Assembly (NCBI RefSeq): GCF_024323335.1
Contig: NC_066585.1
Coordinates: 537,672,769-537,736,768, forward strand
Length of the DNA stretch: 64,000 nt
Direction: 5' to 3'
Source of the DNA: Lathyrus oleraceus
Taxonomy: Eukaryota; Streptophyta; Magnoliopsida; Fabales; Fabaceae
The notes under the pieces: generated by a model
What the model saw: only the letters and a program-made list of their open reading frames with translations
What the model was told of the DNA's origin: nothing
Databases searched by the model: none
Made by a program: the position numbers and the translations under genes
In this document: piece after piece, positions 12,869 to 24,750 of the stretch
How positions within the stretch are numbered: position 1 is the first letter of the stretch
Layout of the letters: the number at the start of each line of letters is the position of its first letter

Positions 12869-13760
12869 ATCTTTTGATTTAAAAAAAAAAAGGAAAAAAA
12901 CTTAACCACGGGTAGAAGGGTTATTTTTTATTAGACAAAAATTCCATTCGATCTAATAACTGGCCCAATCCGTGTTATTCAAATCAACTCACGTATGATC
13001 TCTGATCTCATACCACTCATAACTTGTCCAACCCATTCATTTTCATGGTAGTTTGTGTGCCAAATTTCACATAGATTTGGTTTGATTCAAACAAGATTTT
13101 GATCGCAAATCCGGTCAAACCCATCTCATGTCCACCCCTAATAAATAGAGGTCGAATTTGATGTAGTAATGCATATTAAAATCACTTGAACTTGTTTAAT
13201 TTAATTGTTGTTAATCATAGTTTACTATGAAACATTTACACGATTCATCACCCTTATAAGTCCTCTTCTCCTTTATAAAACATACATTGCACTTTTATTT
13301 ATATATTCATCATTTGCACTTGAACATCACCTTTTCACCTATGCATAAACATATGTACAAACATATTCAAAACAAAAATTTGGAAGAATCATTTTAACCC
13401 TTTGATATAATGAAATAATAGAGACCAATGCCAAAATATATATAGTCTCAATATCTTTATATAAATTTTAGTATAACCCCTTAAGTAAATAAAAAGGTAA
13501 AATAAAAAAAAATCATAAATATAATACATAACCGTGTGATTTTTTTTAAATGTACTTGTTCTTATGAGTACACTAAATATGTATTTTGTTATTTTATTGT
13601 TCATTTGTCTTTATCAATTTAACCTAATCTCCCTTCCTTTAGGTGAAGAAGAAAACACATTATATCAATATTAAGCATGCATTTGTTTTGACTCTCATTT
13701 TGTAAACTCATCATTGTATAAAATCTCAAACTCTCAAGTGTTATTGATTATCAACTAAAG
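12869..13760. other. Intergenic, upstream region of the CASP-like gene
   Basis: Around 13128-13142 the sequence ends 'catgtccacccctaat', like one end of a hAT-type element, but I found no partner end. Closer to the gene, 'tataaaat' at about 13717 could be a TATA box, but it would leave a leader of only about 15 bases, so a start from upstream is equally possible. No other gene is supported. Confidence 0.4.
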
Positions 13761-14554
13761 ATGTTGAATCCTACCGATTCAGAAGTGAAGGTAGACATGA
13801 GTCCGATACGGCCAACGAACGGAATCAACGACGGAATCCTACAACGGTGGAAGAGGGAGGACTCTCTCAAGAGAGGCTCTTTGGGATTGAGAGGAGTTGC
13901 TCTATTTTTCTCTTTGGTTTCCTTCCTCCTCATGGCAAGTAATAATCATGGCAATTGGGAAAATTTCGACATGTATCAAGAATACAGGTACAAATATTGA
14001 CATTTTTTAATGAACAATTTTTTTTTGAATTTTGTTGTAATATTAAGATTTGGAAAGTAACTAGGACAACAATTTCAGAAAATTTAAATTATTTTTCTTG
14101 GATATTTTTTTATAGGTATTTGCTTGTTGTAACAATATTTTCTAGTTTATATACTGGAGGACAAGTGTATCGTCAAATTCATGAACTTTCAACTGGGAAT
14201 AATATGTTTAGGGCTACCACTGCAGCTTTGATTGATTTTCTTGGGGATCAGGTATGAGTGTTGTTAATATTTTTTTTATCATATGATTTTAGTAAAATTA
14301 ATACTATTAAAAAACATTAAATTTTATCCTCTAATTTAAAAACTATTAATAAAAAGATTTTTTTTTAGGTGATGGCGTATTTGTTGATATCATCAGCATC
14401 CACATCGATTCCTGTAACAGATAGAATGAGAGAAAATGGAGATACTCTATTTACAGACTCATCAGCTGCAACCATTACTATGTCCTTTTTTGCTTTTTTG
14501 TTTCTAGCACTATCAGCCATCATATCAGGATACAAATTATCAGCCCAAACTTAG
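13761..14554 (+). CDS. CASP-like protein (CASPL4A-type), three exons
   Basis: Exons 13761-13987, 14116-14251 and 14369-14554 join in frame (GT-AG introns of 128 and 117 bp) to encode 182 residues. CASP-like proteins are four-helix plasma-membrane proteins of the MARVEL-related family. The founding CASPs form the membrane scaffold for Casparian strips, and most CASPLs have less defined roles. Predicted membrane segments: about 42-60, 77-95, 108-133 and 156-177, with both ends cytosolic. The family's conserved arginine in helix 1 (LRG, residue 44) and aspartate in helix 3 (LIDFLGDQ) are present. The N-terminus contains LQRWKREDSLKRGS, typical of subgroup 4. The start is the first ATG of exon 1 and gives a family-like length. 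AATAAA-like signals lie at about 14558 and 14603. The reading frame is intact; the subgroup assignment is from memory of the family. Confidence 0.88.
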
Positions 14555-14689
14555 TTGAATAAAGTTTTCTCCTATTATGTTTTTTTTTTCATCTATTTAT
14601 TTTTGAATAAAATACATTTGTATGTAAATTGTCTGAAGAACTTAGCTTATGAATCATATGCCCCTTTTTAAGTTTTTGTGTATGCTACA

Positions 14690-14905
14690 ATGAGGTGTGA
14701 AATTGTACTTGTTATTCCTGGATTGAGATAAATTAGTACATGCCAATGGTTACTTCTTATTTAATCGGTATAGTAAAATCTCGAGCTTTGAATTGAGTTC
14801 AATTCAAATCTAACATATGAGATTTGCTTGCCCCGACTGAATGACCGCAAAAGATTCAGAATGACAAGTAATGTTCTAATACTAAATTATAAATTCTTCA
14901 AGAAC
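14690..14905. repeat. Dispersed repeat, copy A, 3' of the CASP-like gene
   Basis: Aligns by eye with about 45895-46150. Shared blocks include 'ttatttaatcggt', 'tcaattcaaatctaac', 'atgagattt', 'gactaaatg/gactgaatg' and 'aaattataaattc'. Both copies lie just beyond the stop codons of genes, in the manner of a MITE. Terminal inverted repeats were not found, so its class is open. Confidence 0.7.
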
Positions 14906-15420
14906 ACAACTCTTGATCAATTAATTCCTTATTATGTATATCCCGCCGAAAATTTGGGTGCAATCTTGGTTGCACCTCCCTTAATATAAAACATGAAAAG
15001 TGTTTTTCTCTGCAAAAATAAACTCAAATTCATTTAAGGAACCTTATCTCAATCTTATACCACCGATAGTGATTTATTATTTAAGTGTGGATTTGTATTA
15101 GATCTAATCGGTTGAATTATTCTTTAAGATGATTTTGAAAAATAGTAATCTTAGATTGGTGTATCAATTAATCAAGTTTTATTCAAATTTTATGTTTGAA
15201 TCTAATTGGAATGACTTTCATATTGTTGATTAGGTAATTCATCATTATCTTGTAATTCCTTTATTTCCTTAACATTAATTCCATCATGTAGTTTCTTTAA
15301 AACGCTTTTCAAAACTTCTTCTCCCGTATTTTTAATTCTGATTTTAAAAATAATTTTAATTTAGAAAAAGTATATTAACCCACTCCTTTTAGACCATTCT
15401 ACACACATACTATACTAACA
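14906..15420 (+). other. Probable 5' LTR remnant of the following copia element
   Basis: No gene. The stretch ends ACTAACA at 15420, directly before a decayed primer-binding site, as a 5' LTR would. The LTR start could not be placed and no second LTR copy was matched. Confidence 0.4.
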
Positions 15421-18400
15421 TGTGGTATTATAGTTGGTCTTTTGATCAAGTCTCGCGGCTGTAAAAGTTGTGAATATGGACAAGGACGATCTGGATGGTG
15501 CGTGCATTTGATTTCTCATATTCAAGGGAGAGAATTACACACATTCAAAAGAATGCATGTATATCATCTAATGGCAGTAGATAAAATGTTTTGGGTTGAT
15601 ATCGAGGACGGTCCATTTATACCTAAAAGTATGTCGATGGCATTTCGGTTAAAAAATCCCCCAAAGACTGGATTGATAATGAAACGAAAAAGACATATAA
15701 TGATCTGAAAGTGAGAAATATACTGATATTCACCTTGAGCCCTAATGTATGTTTTTCAATTTCACTTTCTAAAACTTCTCAAACAATGTGGTATGCCCTT
15801 CAGGTTCTCAATGAGGAATTGAAGATGTAAAGCAATCTAAAACTAACACTTTAATAGAGGAGTGAGCATTTTTCGTATGGAACCCATTGAACCCGCCACT
15901 TCCATGAAGATGAGGTTCTCCCATATAATCAACAAGTTAAAAAATCTAGGAAAGACTTTATCTAAAAGGATTGTGCTAACATAATCTGGAGGTTTATGTG
16001 CAGGGAATGTCAATCGAAGGTGACTATCTTAAAAGAGTCACAAGACTTGAAGACATTATACATGTCTACTCTCTTTGGAAAGCTCGTTGGACATGAACAC
16101 ATGTTAAAAAGACTCGAAGAAAGTGAAACAAACTTTAAAAAAAAGACAATGTCAAAAAAGAGAAGAAAATCACCTCCTTGAAGGCTTTCACTTCCAAGAC
16201 CAAGGTAGAGCATGATGAAGATAGTACAGATGAAGACTCTTCAAAGGAAGAAGAGATGGATTTGCTTGTCAATCTCTGTAACAAATACGTAAAGAGAAAC
16301 AGTCTGAAGCATTTAGATAAAATCTCAGTAAAGTTCAGAAATTCTAACCCACTAAGTAAATGTGAAGAAAAATATGGAAAAAAAGCAAGTGACCTATTAA
16401 AAATGTGGTAAAATCAGACACTACAAAACTTATTATCCAATTTTAACTAAGCACACAAGCAAACAAACATTCTACAAGACAAAGGGCTACAATGTCAAAG
16501 ACCGTAAAGCCTATATTTCTTGGGAATAAGATGAGGATTCTTCTTCTTCCAGCACAAGTTCATATGGAAATGAATTAGTTCATCCCTATTTGATGGTGTG
16601 ACATAAGGAAAAAGACTTGGAGGTATGTGATTTGGACTCACATTTTAAGCCTTTGTATAATGAGTTGTCAAATAATTTTCATGAAATACAAGTTGAATCC
16701 TTAGATGTTTTTAATAAAATTTCTCTCTACAAAAATGATTTCAAAACTAGAGAGAGAAATCTTAAAACTTAAAATTTCCTTAGAATCCTTGAAACGAGAA
16801 CTTGCATCTCTTGTTAATGACCAGTTGTTTATCTTTAACACTTTAGAAAAAGATGGATGTAGTTGAGTGTGATACTTTTCCCAGTTTAAAACATGAATTA
16901 ACAACTTGAAATGGAAAATAACAGATCTCTCTAAATCACCTAGTATCACTTCTATGAGTCCAAGTGATAAAGGACAAAGCTTTAGAAAATAAAATAAGAA
17001 AAATGCCTATATCACTTGGAAGAATAGAAAGAATAGCCCTCATAAAGTGATTTATCACTATTATGGTAAATAAACTTATGTTAGGCCTCTATCTCACATT
17101 AGGAACTTAAAGATTCCTAGTGGTATCATGACATGGGTACCTAAAGGTCTCGATAATAACCCCCAAGGACCTAACATAAGTTGGGTACCTAAATTACCTT
17201 TTTGATCTCTTGTAGGAAAATCTTATCGCCACGAAAATATTATGGTTTCTAGATAGTGGTTGTTCAAGGCATATGATAGGATACATATCAATGTTGATCG
17301 AATTTCTTCATAAAGTGTGCAGTTATGTCATGTATGGAGATAATAACCGATGTAAGATTTTAGGTGAATGTATTATGGGAAATCCCTCCACAATCACAGT
17401 ATATGTCGTCTTTTTTGTTAAAGGGCTTAAACACAACATCTTAAGCATTAACCGGTTATGAGAGAAAGGTCATTCTATCATATTTTATACCTTAGGTTGT
17501 CTAATTGAACATAAAGCTGATAAGAAATCAATGTTTAAGGGTTATAGGGTTGATAGCGTGTATGTGATGTACCTAGATAATGTATTAAAAGGTGGTACCA
17601 AATGTTTAGTCACCCGAAGTGAAGACTCTTGGTTGTGGCATAGGAGTTTGGGCCATGGTCACTTTGATTTAATCAATAAGATATGATATAAGAATCTAGT
17701 AATTCATCTAGGTGATACAAAATTTTCAAAAGAAAAGTTATGTGATGCATGCCAAATAGGAAAGCAAGCAATAATGTCTTTTAAATCAAAATAATATTTT
17801 CACGACTAAACCTCTTGAGCTTTTTCATCTAGATATTTTAGGCCCCTCACATATCAAAAATCTAGGAGGCAACTATTATGGCTTCGTGATAGTACACAAT
17901 TTCACTAGATTCACCTTGACTTTATTCTTATCTCACAAAGAAGAAACCTTTAAAGCATTTGTTAGATTTCCCAAACTTTTCCAAAACCAACTCAATTTGA
18001 ACACAATAACTTTAAAAAGTGATCATGATGGTGAATTTATTAATCACAACTTTATATAATTTTGCAACGAAAAATGGTATAGCCTACAAGTTTTCATGTT
18101 CATGCACTCCACAACAAAATGATGTTGGTAGAGCGTAAAAATCGTGTTTTAGAACAGACCATGATAAGTGAGATGGGTTTGCTAAAGTACTTAAACATAG
18201 TGGTCATTAGACCTATCCTAGAGAAGACCCCATATGAGTTACTTAAAGGTAAATCCAAATATTTCTTACTTACGTGTTTTCGGCTGCAAATGGTTTATCT
18301 TAAATAATGGTAAGGGTGAGCTAGGTAAAATCGATTCAAAAGTTGATGCGAGAATTTTTCTTAGGTATTCTTCATCGAGTAAAGCTTATAGAGTATTCAA

Positions 18401-20285
18401 CAATAGAACTTTTATTGTTGAAGAATCTGGGCATATGGATTTTGATGAAACCAAACTCCAAGAGATGAGGAAAGGTAGTTCGTCTGGTTTTGGTGTTTCA
18501 AGAATAATAATTGAATATTTAGTCAATGACAACACTTCACTCATAAATCCTCCAAAAAATGAGGATATTAAAGTTAATGAAAATGAAAGTGAACAATAGG
18601 ATGACAAACAAGATACCTCGAGAAAGCTTCCTCAAGATTGGATTGTTGTAGAAGGCCATTCGTTGGATCATATTCTTGGAGACATCAAAATCTATGTAAG
18701 CATGTGTTCCCATGTTAATAATTTTTATAATTATTTAGTCTTCATTTCACATATTCAACCAAAAAATATCATTGATGCCTTTACTGACGAAGGATGACTC
18801 CTTATTATGCAAGAAGATCTCAACAATTTAAAAGAAACTACATATGTGATCTTGTCCAACGTCCTTAAGATAAAATAGTCAAAGACACCAAATGAGTTAT
18901 TCATAACAAAATTGATCATAATGGTATAATTACAAGAAATAAAGAAAAGCTGGTGGAAAAAAGGATATAGTCAAGCTAAAAGGGATTGACTATGAGGAGA
19001 TGTATGCCCTCATAGAATATCTCAAAGCAATTCAACTCCTTTTGACATTCCATGTTATCTGGATTTTAAGTTGTATCAGATGAATGTTAAGTTCACCTTC
19101 CTTAATAGTTTTATAAAAGAAGAAGTATGCGCTTCTCAACCTTCTAATTTTGAGGAACTTGAAAATCGTGACCATATATTTAAACTAAAAACCACTCTTT
19201 AATGTCTCAAACAAGTTCTTAGAGCTTCGTATGAGAGCCTTAATGGCTTCTTACTAAAGAAAGGGTTTAATCATGTAACCGTAGATACTATTTTGTTTAT
19301 AAAACGTAAAAGATCACATATTTTTGTAGTATATATTTATATAGACGATATTATTTAGGTTCCACTAATGATTCATTGTATAGAGAATTTTCTAGCATCT
19401 TGCAAGGTGAATTTAATATGTCTCTAATGGGTTAAATCAATTATTTCCTTGGCTTACAAATCAAGCAAACCGATAAATGCATATTCATTAGTCAGACAAA
19501 GTATTACTTGAAAATGCTCAAAAAGTATGACATGAAAAGTTAAAAATCCATATCTACCCTAATGGCTTGAAACCTTATATTTGATAAGGATGAATAAGGA
19601 TTAGAGATCAAAATAACCAAATATAGAGGTATTATAGGATCTTTGTTATATTTAGGCGCAAGTCATCCCAACATTATGTTTAGTGTATATATGTATGCCC
19701 GATATCACACTTAATATATGGAATCCCAGTTTAAGACCATTAAATGCATTTTAAGGTATCTTATCAGAACCTCAAACCACAGTCTTTGGTTTCCCAAAGG
19801 TACAAAATATAGTTTGGTAGGATCCTCTAATACTTATTTTATAAAGTGAAAATCAGATAGGAGGAGTACTAGTGGTACTTGTGATCTATTTGAAAACTGT
19901 ATGGTTTCTTGGCACACTAAGAAGAAACACAACATTGCTTTTCTACAGTTGAGTCTGAATATGTAGCTACTAGAAACTATTGTGCATAAGTCCTTTGGCT
20001 AAAACAAGAATTGCTAGATTATGACTTAAAACTTGGTTCCATTTCAATTAAGTATGATAACACTAGTGTGATTAGTCTCATCAAAATACAATTTTACATT
20101 CACTCACTAAACATATAAAGATAAGGCACAATTTTCTTAGGGATCTTGTTGAAAAGAGTGATGTGATTTTTGAAAACATGGACACCAAAAATCAGCTTGT
20201 TGATATATTTACAAAATCATTGTTCGCATAACCTTTTCACAAAATCTATAGAGAATAAGGGATCCTTGATCCATATTGATTTGAA
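15421..20285 (+). pseudogene. Heavily mutated SIRE/Maximus-like copia gag-pol
   Basis: All copia domains can be followed in order through many stops and frame changes. Primer-binding-site remnant TGGTATTATAGT is at 15423-15434 (9 of 12 match the tRNA-Met consensus). Gag has 'IEDGPFIPK' at about 15600 and 'KVTILKESQDLKTLYMSTLFGKL' from 16017. Protease 'LDSGCSRHMIG' is at about 17253. GAG-pre-integrase 'WLWHRSLGHGHFDLIN' is at about 17632, and the integrase end with 'VERKNRVLEQT' at 18126. The post-integrase region is 18234-18599. RT runs about 18880-19700, and RNase H with 'SWHTKKKHN' at about 19910. The end of pol falls near 20230. The density of stops is far above that of the Ogre element inserted downstream, which makes this the older layer. 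Confidence 0.85.
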
Positions 20286-20655
20286 TAAGTTTTGATTATA
20301 TTTTTATTTCTTTTTTTTATATACAACTTCTAATGTATTAAAGTTTTCTTGTGTGGCATGTATATCAACTCTATTTGTATGATCTCTCCAAAATTTTATC
20401 CCTTAGTTGTTTAATCTCTTCGTCTGATCTATCCAAGTCTATGTGATTTTATCTAATATGCTACTTATCTTCTTAATTTGTAGTTATATATAACTAGTTG
20501 TGTTGCATTCAAAATATTTTAAAGTGCATTTTTTTGTTTATGTGCATGTGCTCTATTAGTTTGTCATCATATATTATTTATGTATATTATTACATCTCAT
20601 CAGACTTGATAACTGTATTTTGATGCTATTCCTATTCATATTGTTGTATGCATAT
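20286..20655 (+). other. Noncoding 3' part of the copia element up to the Ogre insertion
   Basis: AT-rich sequence after the RNase H tail, with no gene. The bases 20651-20655 (CATAT) are the left copy of the Ogre target duplication. The sequence continues at 35717. Confidence 0.6.
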
Positions 20656-22298
20656 TGTCATACGGTGAACTGACTTGGTGTGTTTTGCTTTTTATCGCAA
20701 TGTCGCGGATAGCAAGAGTCGCCACCGACTTTTCTTTTATCCAATAAGGAAAGGTGGAAAAGAACAGGAAAGACCTCAATAGATTTTGGGTTCGGGAGGT
20801 ACATTATACAAAGGGAAGGTATTAGCACCCTTTGTATCCATGGTTATCCATGGGCTCTTAATTGCTGGATCACTTATATTTTTGTTTGAAAAGTGTTGGT
20901 GAATTGTTAAAAATGTTTCGAAAAGAGAGTTTAACTTTGTAATGATTCTCGTATGAATGTATACAAAGTATTTATCTCGCTTGATTTTGAAAACGGTTTA
21001 GAAAAATGTAACTTGGTAATGATTCTAGTATGAACGTATACCAAGTGGTGATTTTCTAGGATTTGCAAAGTGTGAGGGGTGGAAAATGTTTTAGGTTATG
21101 ATCTAGCAATTGAGAGTTATACCTTCCTAAGGTCGTTATGAACGTTTCCTATCCTTATGAGGGTAAAACTGTCCTTACTATTGAGAAGTAAGTAGTTTTA
21201 TCCTTTGGATGTAAAAGGGTCATCGTAGGGTCATCGATAGGTCATTGAAGGCAATAGTTGTAAGGATACCTTAGCATTCGAAGGGACGATCATCATTTAA
21301 CCGTAGGCTACACCGAAGGGTCCTCGAGGGACAAAATCGTATTTTCGAAGGCAACATCCGAGGGACCATGATTTATTTTATGATGATTTAACCGAAGGGC
21401 CGTTGCTAAGTGTATCCCTACATTCGCGGGACATGACCGTTATACCGTAATACCGTAAGGCAAAAGAGAGGTCCAAGATCACATATTTAGAGGCCATGTT
21501 TTAAAGTTAATTAGGTAATTAGGGTGAATCTCCACATTAAAATCAATACATTAAAAATAATACATTAAAATTAATACATTAAAATTAATTAAGCAATTTA
21601 GGGCAGCTCTTCACAAGGGTATCCCACAAATAAAGTGGAAGACCTAAACAACAATCTTTTCCTGGGGTGTGTGAACCTTTGCAACATTCAGCAAACGGGT
21701 TAGAATACCAAATCAGGGTGCAATCGAGGATTACACCGCAAAAGAAATCACAACAGTAATATGAGCAGATAAACAATGCCTGGCTATGATAAAACATGAG
21801 TAAAAAATCAGAATAGAAAAGTCGGCTACTGTCAGGTTCGCGCCTGCCTCGCCTAGCGAAGGCTTAGCGAATACTCGCTTCATGCTCGCTTAGCGACGTG
21901 CTAGCGAGCGACTGCGGATTCTGGTTTTGATATCAGTACAATTTCAACCAATTTTATGCCTTATGGCTTTCATTACAGCAATTATATGGTTAATCATTTA
22001 AGGTATTCAAGTGCACACTACAATTCACATGACAAACTTAAGATATTTTCATAAATTTAATCATAATGCCATATGCAAATTAAGAACATAAGGTAGTAAT
22101 AGCAATTGTAACCTTGAATTGGCCGACCGGATCGAATTGAGCGGAAGTGACCTTGCTGCCGCCGGCTTTTCCTTCAGGGTTTCTCGGAATTCTCAGGGTT
22201 AGCCTCCAGGGTTTTCCGTCTGTGAGCGCGAGGGTTTGCTTGCTAGGGTTCTCCTTTCGTCCTTTTTCGTTCTGTCCTTTTCATTACTGAAGTGCTGG

Positions 22299-22306
22299 TA
22301 TTTATA
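22299..22306 (-). promoter_or_regulatory. LTR TATA box (3' LTR copy)
   Basis: TATAAATA on the minus strand. The 5' LTR copy lies at 35397-35404. The sequence about 30 bases downstream would be the transcript start, so the minisatellite at 22368-22441 lies in U3 just upstream of it. Confidence 0.6.
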
Positions 22307-22367
22307 ATGCTCTTTTTCATGACCTAATGGGCTCAGAATGAAGCCCGAAATTTTCTGTTGTCTGTCA

Positions 22368-22441
22368 GCTTCGCTAGGCGAGCGTGTAGCGAACGTGTAG
22401 CGAACGTTCGCTAGGCGAGCGTGTAGCGAACGCGTAGCGAA
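22368..22441. repeat. U3 minisatellite with hairpin units, short allele
   Basis: Built of 26-bp and 11-bp blocks in the order 26-11-26-11. The 26-bp block carries perfect 8-bp inverted arms GTTCGCTA / TAGCGAAC around a 10-bp spacer, and the 11-bp block repeats the right arm. Related TAGCGA motifs recur at 21846-21910 in the transcribed part of the LTR. Confidence 0.9.
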
Positions 22442-22581
22442 CAGGCCAGTTTGGGCCATTTTCTGGATTGGGCCATTCGTGAGCTGGGCCTTTGTTCCTT
22501 TGAGATCAGTGTCATAAAAATGAGTCGGAGTGCCCTGAAAAATGTCTTGAAATATTAATGGGCAAATTTTGGGGTATGACA

Positions 22582-24750
22582 GCTGCCCCTGTTCAATATT
22601 CTTGAACCGAGAGAGTAGAATGGTATGTGCACCATTCGTGGTCTGGAGGTGGAAGATTATTGAACACTAGAATGCCCCGAAAATTTGCGCTTGTCAATTA
22701 GTCTTGATGGAGATGGGCTTAAAGATGCCATCTAGGAAGTTTGATGATGAGAGCTTCAGAGTACGTCGTACGTTAGAAGATATCTGAAGTCATGGGTGTC
22801 ACTGGGTCATACGCTAGACCGTATAGTGGGTCATTCATTAGGCCGTCGACTTCCCTGGGGATTTAGAATGGGCCGTCCGTTAGGCTGCATCTGACGAAAA
22901 GTAGTCGTACGCTAGACTACACCTCGGAATGTACCGTATGCTAGGTAGTATCTGAGGAAAGAACATCCAAATGGGTCGTATGCTAGACCGTATCGGACTT
23001 GTTGGGGGAGTCGTATGCTGTGCCGAATCAGGATGAGATAAGAATCCGAATGAGTCATACACTGCTGGGGATAAAGGATCAGAATGGATCGTACGCTAGA
23101 TCATATCTGAGTTGCGGAACGAGCCGTCCGTTAGGCTGTATCGTTACCGGGGGTGAAGGATCAGAATGGATCGTATGCTAGATCGTATCTGAGTTGTAGA
23201 CTGAGCCGTCCGTTAGGCTGTACCTGGTGATGAAGGGGGTAGTCATACGCCAGACTACACTTCAGAATGTACCGTACGCTAGGTAGCATTTAAGGGGATG
23301 AACATCCAAGCGGGTCGTAAGCTAGACCGTCTCTGAGTAGCAGAACGAGCCGTCCGTTAGGCTGCATCTGATAATAAAGGGGTAGTCATACGCCAGACTA
23401 CACTTCAGAATGTACCGTATGCTAGGTAGCATCCGAGGCCTTGAAGGTCCAAATGGGTCGTATGCTGGACCGTATTGGAGTTGTTGAAGGTCGGAATGGA
23501 TCGTACGTTAGATCGCATCTGAGTTGAAAGAGTCATATGTTGAGCTGAATCAGAATGAACCGTACGCTAGGCTATATCTGATAGTATTTGTATATGTTGT
23601 ATTTGCAATAAATGTCTGGGATGGGCTTATAGATGTCATCGTTAGGAGGATGTCAGAATGAATGTTGACATGGAGTATATCTGAAAGATGTAGTTGAATC
23701 CTGAACGTAATTGATGAGGATGTCCGTCTGAATGGACCTTTGTTTTGACTGTATCAGGGGAATAATTAACCTGAAAAATAAAGTTAGCTTCATGCCATGT
23801 CATGATGCATGAGATGTTTTATGCTGCGAACGATGTATGCATGCGTATGCTGTGAAATGATGTAATGAACGAATTATGCATCTGAAAAGTTCTTCCAGAG
23901 GACTCTACTGGGGAAAACAAATCTCAATCTTCTGGTTGGGAGATACTGGTATCGATGACCCTTTCTTAGCCGGGGATACTTGATTCTGTCTGAGGGTAGA
24001 AATATTTAACAGAAGCCTGGCTGGGGGTGGAAGAGATGACCAATTTGTCTAGTAATGCCACTCTCTTCTGGAATGACTGGCTTTGCTGGGGGATAGGATT
24101 AGCAACGGATTCATTGGAAAGCATGATTAGACCTTCTCCTCGATCCTGAAGTCTAGTAGTAATCGCTATTTCTATTTTATGCACGCATTTTTGGTAAACA
24201 TTGATCATATTCAAATGCATATATCAATTCAAGTTAAATCAATGGACGTTTACGCAAACAAAACAGAGAAAGTAAAAGAAAAGCATCTTTTTGGAAATGA
24301 AATTGTATTGATTTTGAAAGAGGGCCTATAAACAGGCAATTTGTGTACAAGGAGACAGAAATCCTAGTAAGAGGAAATCGTCAGGCAAACAAAGAGAAAG
24401 CTATGCAGAAAAAGTCCTATCGATTCTAATTCCACTACTGTCATTATGTCTTCAAGCATCTCATCTCCTGCTGTCGGATAGAAGTGATTGGCTTGTTCAG
24501 TCCCTTGAACTTGGTTGAAGCTGACAGAGAACGGGACATAGTCATACGCTTTAATCCCTAATTTTGCCTGGACCGCCTTTTCAGGTTTTCAGTCCACCAG
24601 GATACCCTTTTTTGCCCAAGCCGCCTTTTCAGGTTTTCGACTTGCCGGGTGTACGTTTTTATATGTTTATCCCTAATTTTTGCCCGAACCCTTTTGGTTC
24701 ACCGGGATGCCCTTACTTTTGCCTAGGTACGTCGACCTAGCGGGTCTCTT
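22582..24750 (-). other. Ogre 3' untranslated region with polypurine tract
   Basis: Lies between the pol stop codon and the 3' LTR. The minus strand reads AACAGGGGCAGC just before the LTR, a fitting polypurine tract for plus-strand priming. The region contains the tandem array at 22740-23600. Near 24560-24700 there are a few degenerate copies of 'cgccttttcaggttttc'. No coding region is supported; an 84-codon frame near 23966-24220 has no family likeness. Confidence 0.85.
22740..23600. repeat. Degenerate tandem array around a GTACGCTAG core
   Basis: About twenty imperfect units share a core like 'cgta(c/t)gctaga(c/t)cgta(t)ctga', spaced roughly 30-60 bp apart. Several higher-order blocks recur; for example 'cagaatgtaccgta(t/c)gctaggtag' appears near 22925, 23261 and 23405, and 'gagccgtccgttaggctg' near 23119, 23202 and 23348. 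Such arrays in the 3' region of Ogre-like elements are known and can give rise to satellite DNA. Confidence 0.85.

Larger units (their letters stand above)
20656..22581 (-). repeat. 3' LTR of the Ogre element (1,926 bp)
   Basis: Nearly identical to 33754-35716. The 37-bp length difference is fully explained by the minisatellite at 22368-22441. A TATA box (TATAAATA on the minus strand) is at 22299-22306. A short AT-rich array of four 14-bp units (about 21536-21590) has a different unit order from the other LTR. A 70-codon minus-strand frame at 21585-21797 occurs in both LTRs but resembles nothing known. Confidence 0.95.

Noticed and set aside
13120..13145. A further hAT element ending 'gtccacccctaat'
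   Set aside because: Only one end found; no partner end or 8-bp duplication.
21585..21797. 70-codon frame present in both Ogre LTRs (also 34683-34895)
   Set aside because: Its duplication only reflects the LTR pair; no domain, and it includes part of the 14-bp array.
22368..22441. CRISPR-like array of short repeats
   Set aside because: Blocks are contiguous hairpin units without unique spacers, in a plant LTR.
22199..22459. Repetitive frame with ATRSLHARLANVRYT-like residues (also 35472-35717)
   Set aside because: Translation of the U3 minisatellite.
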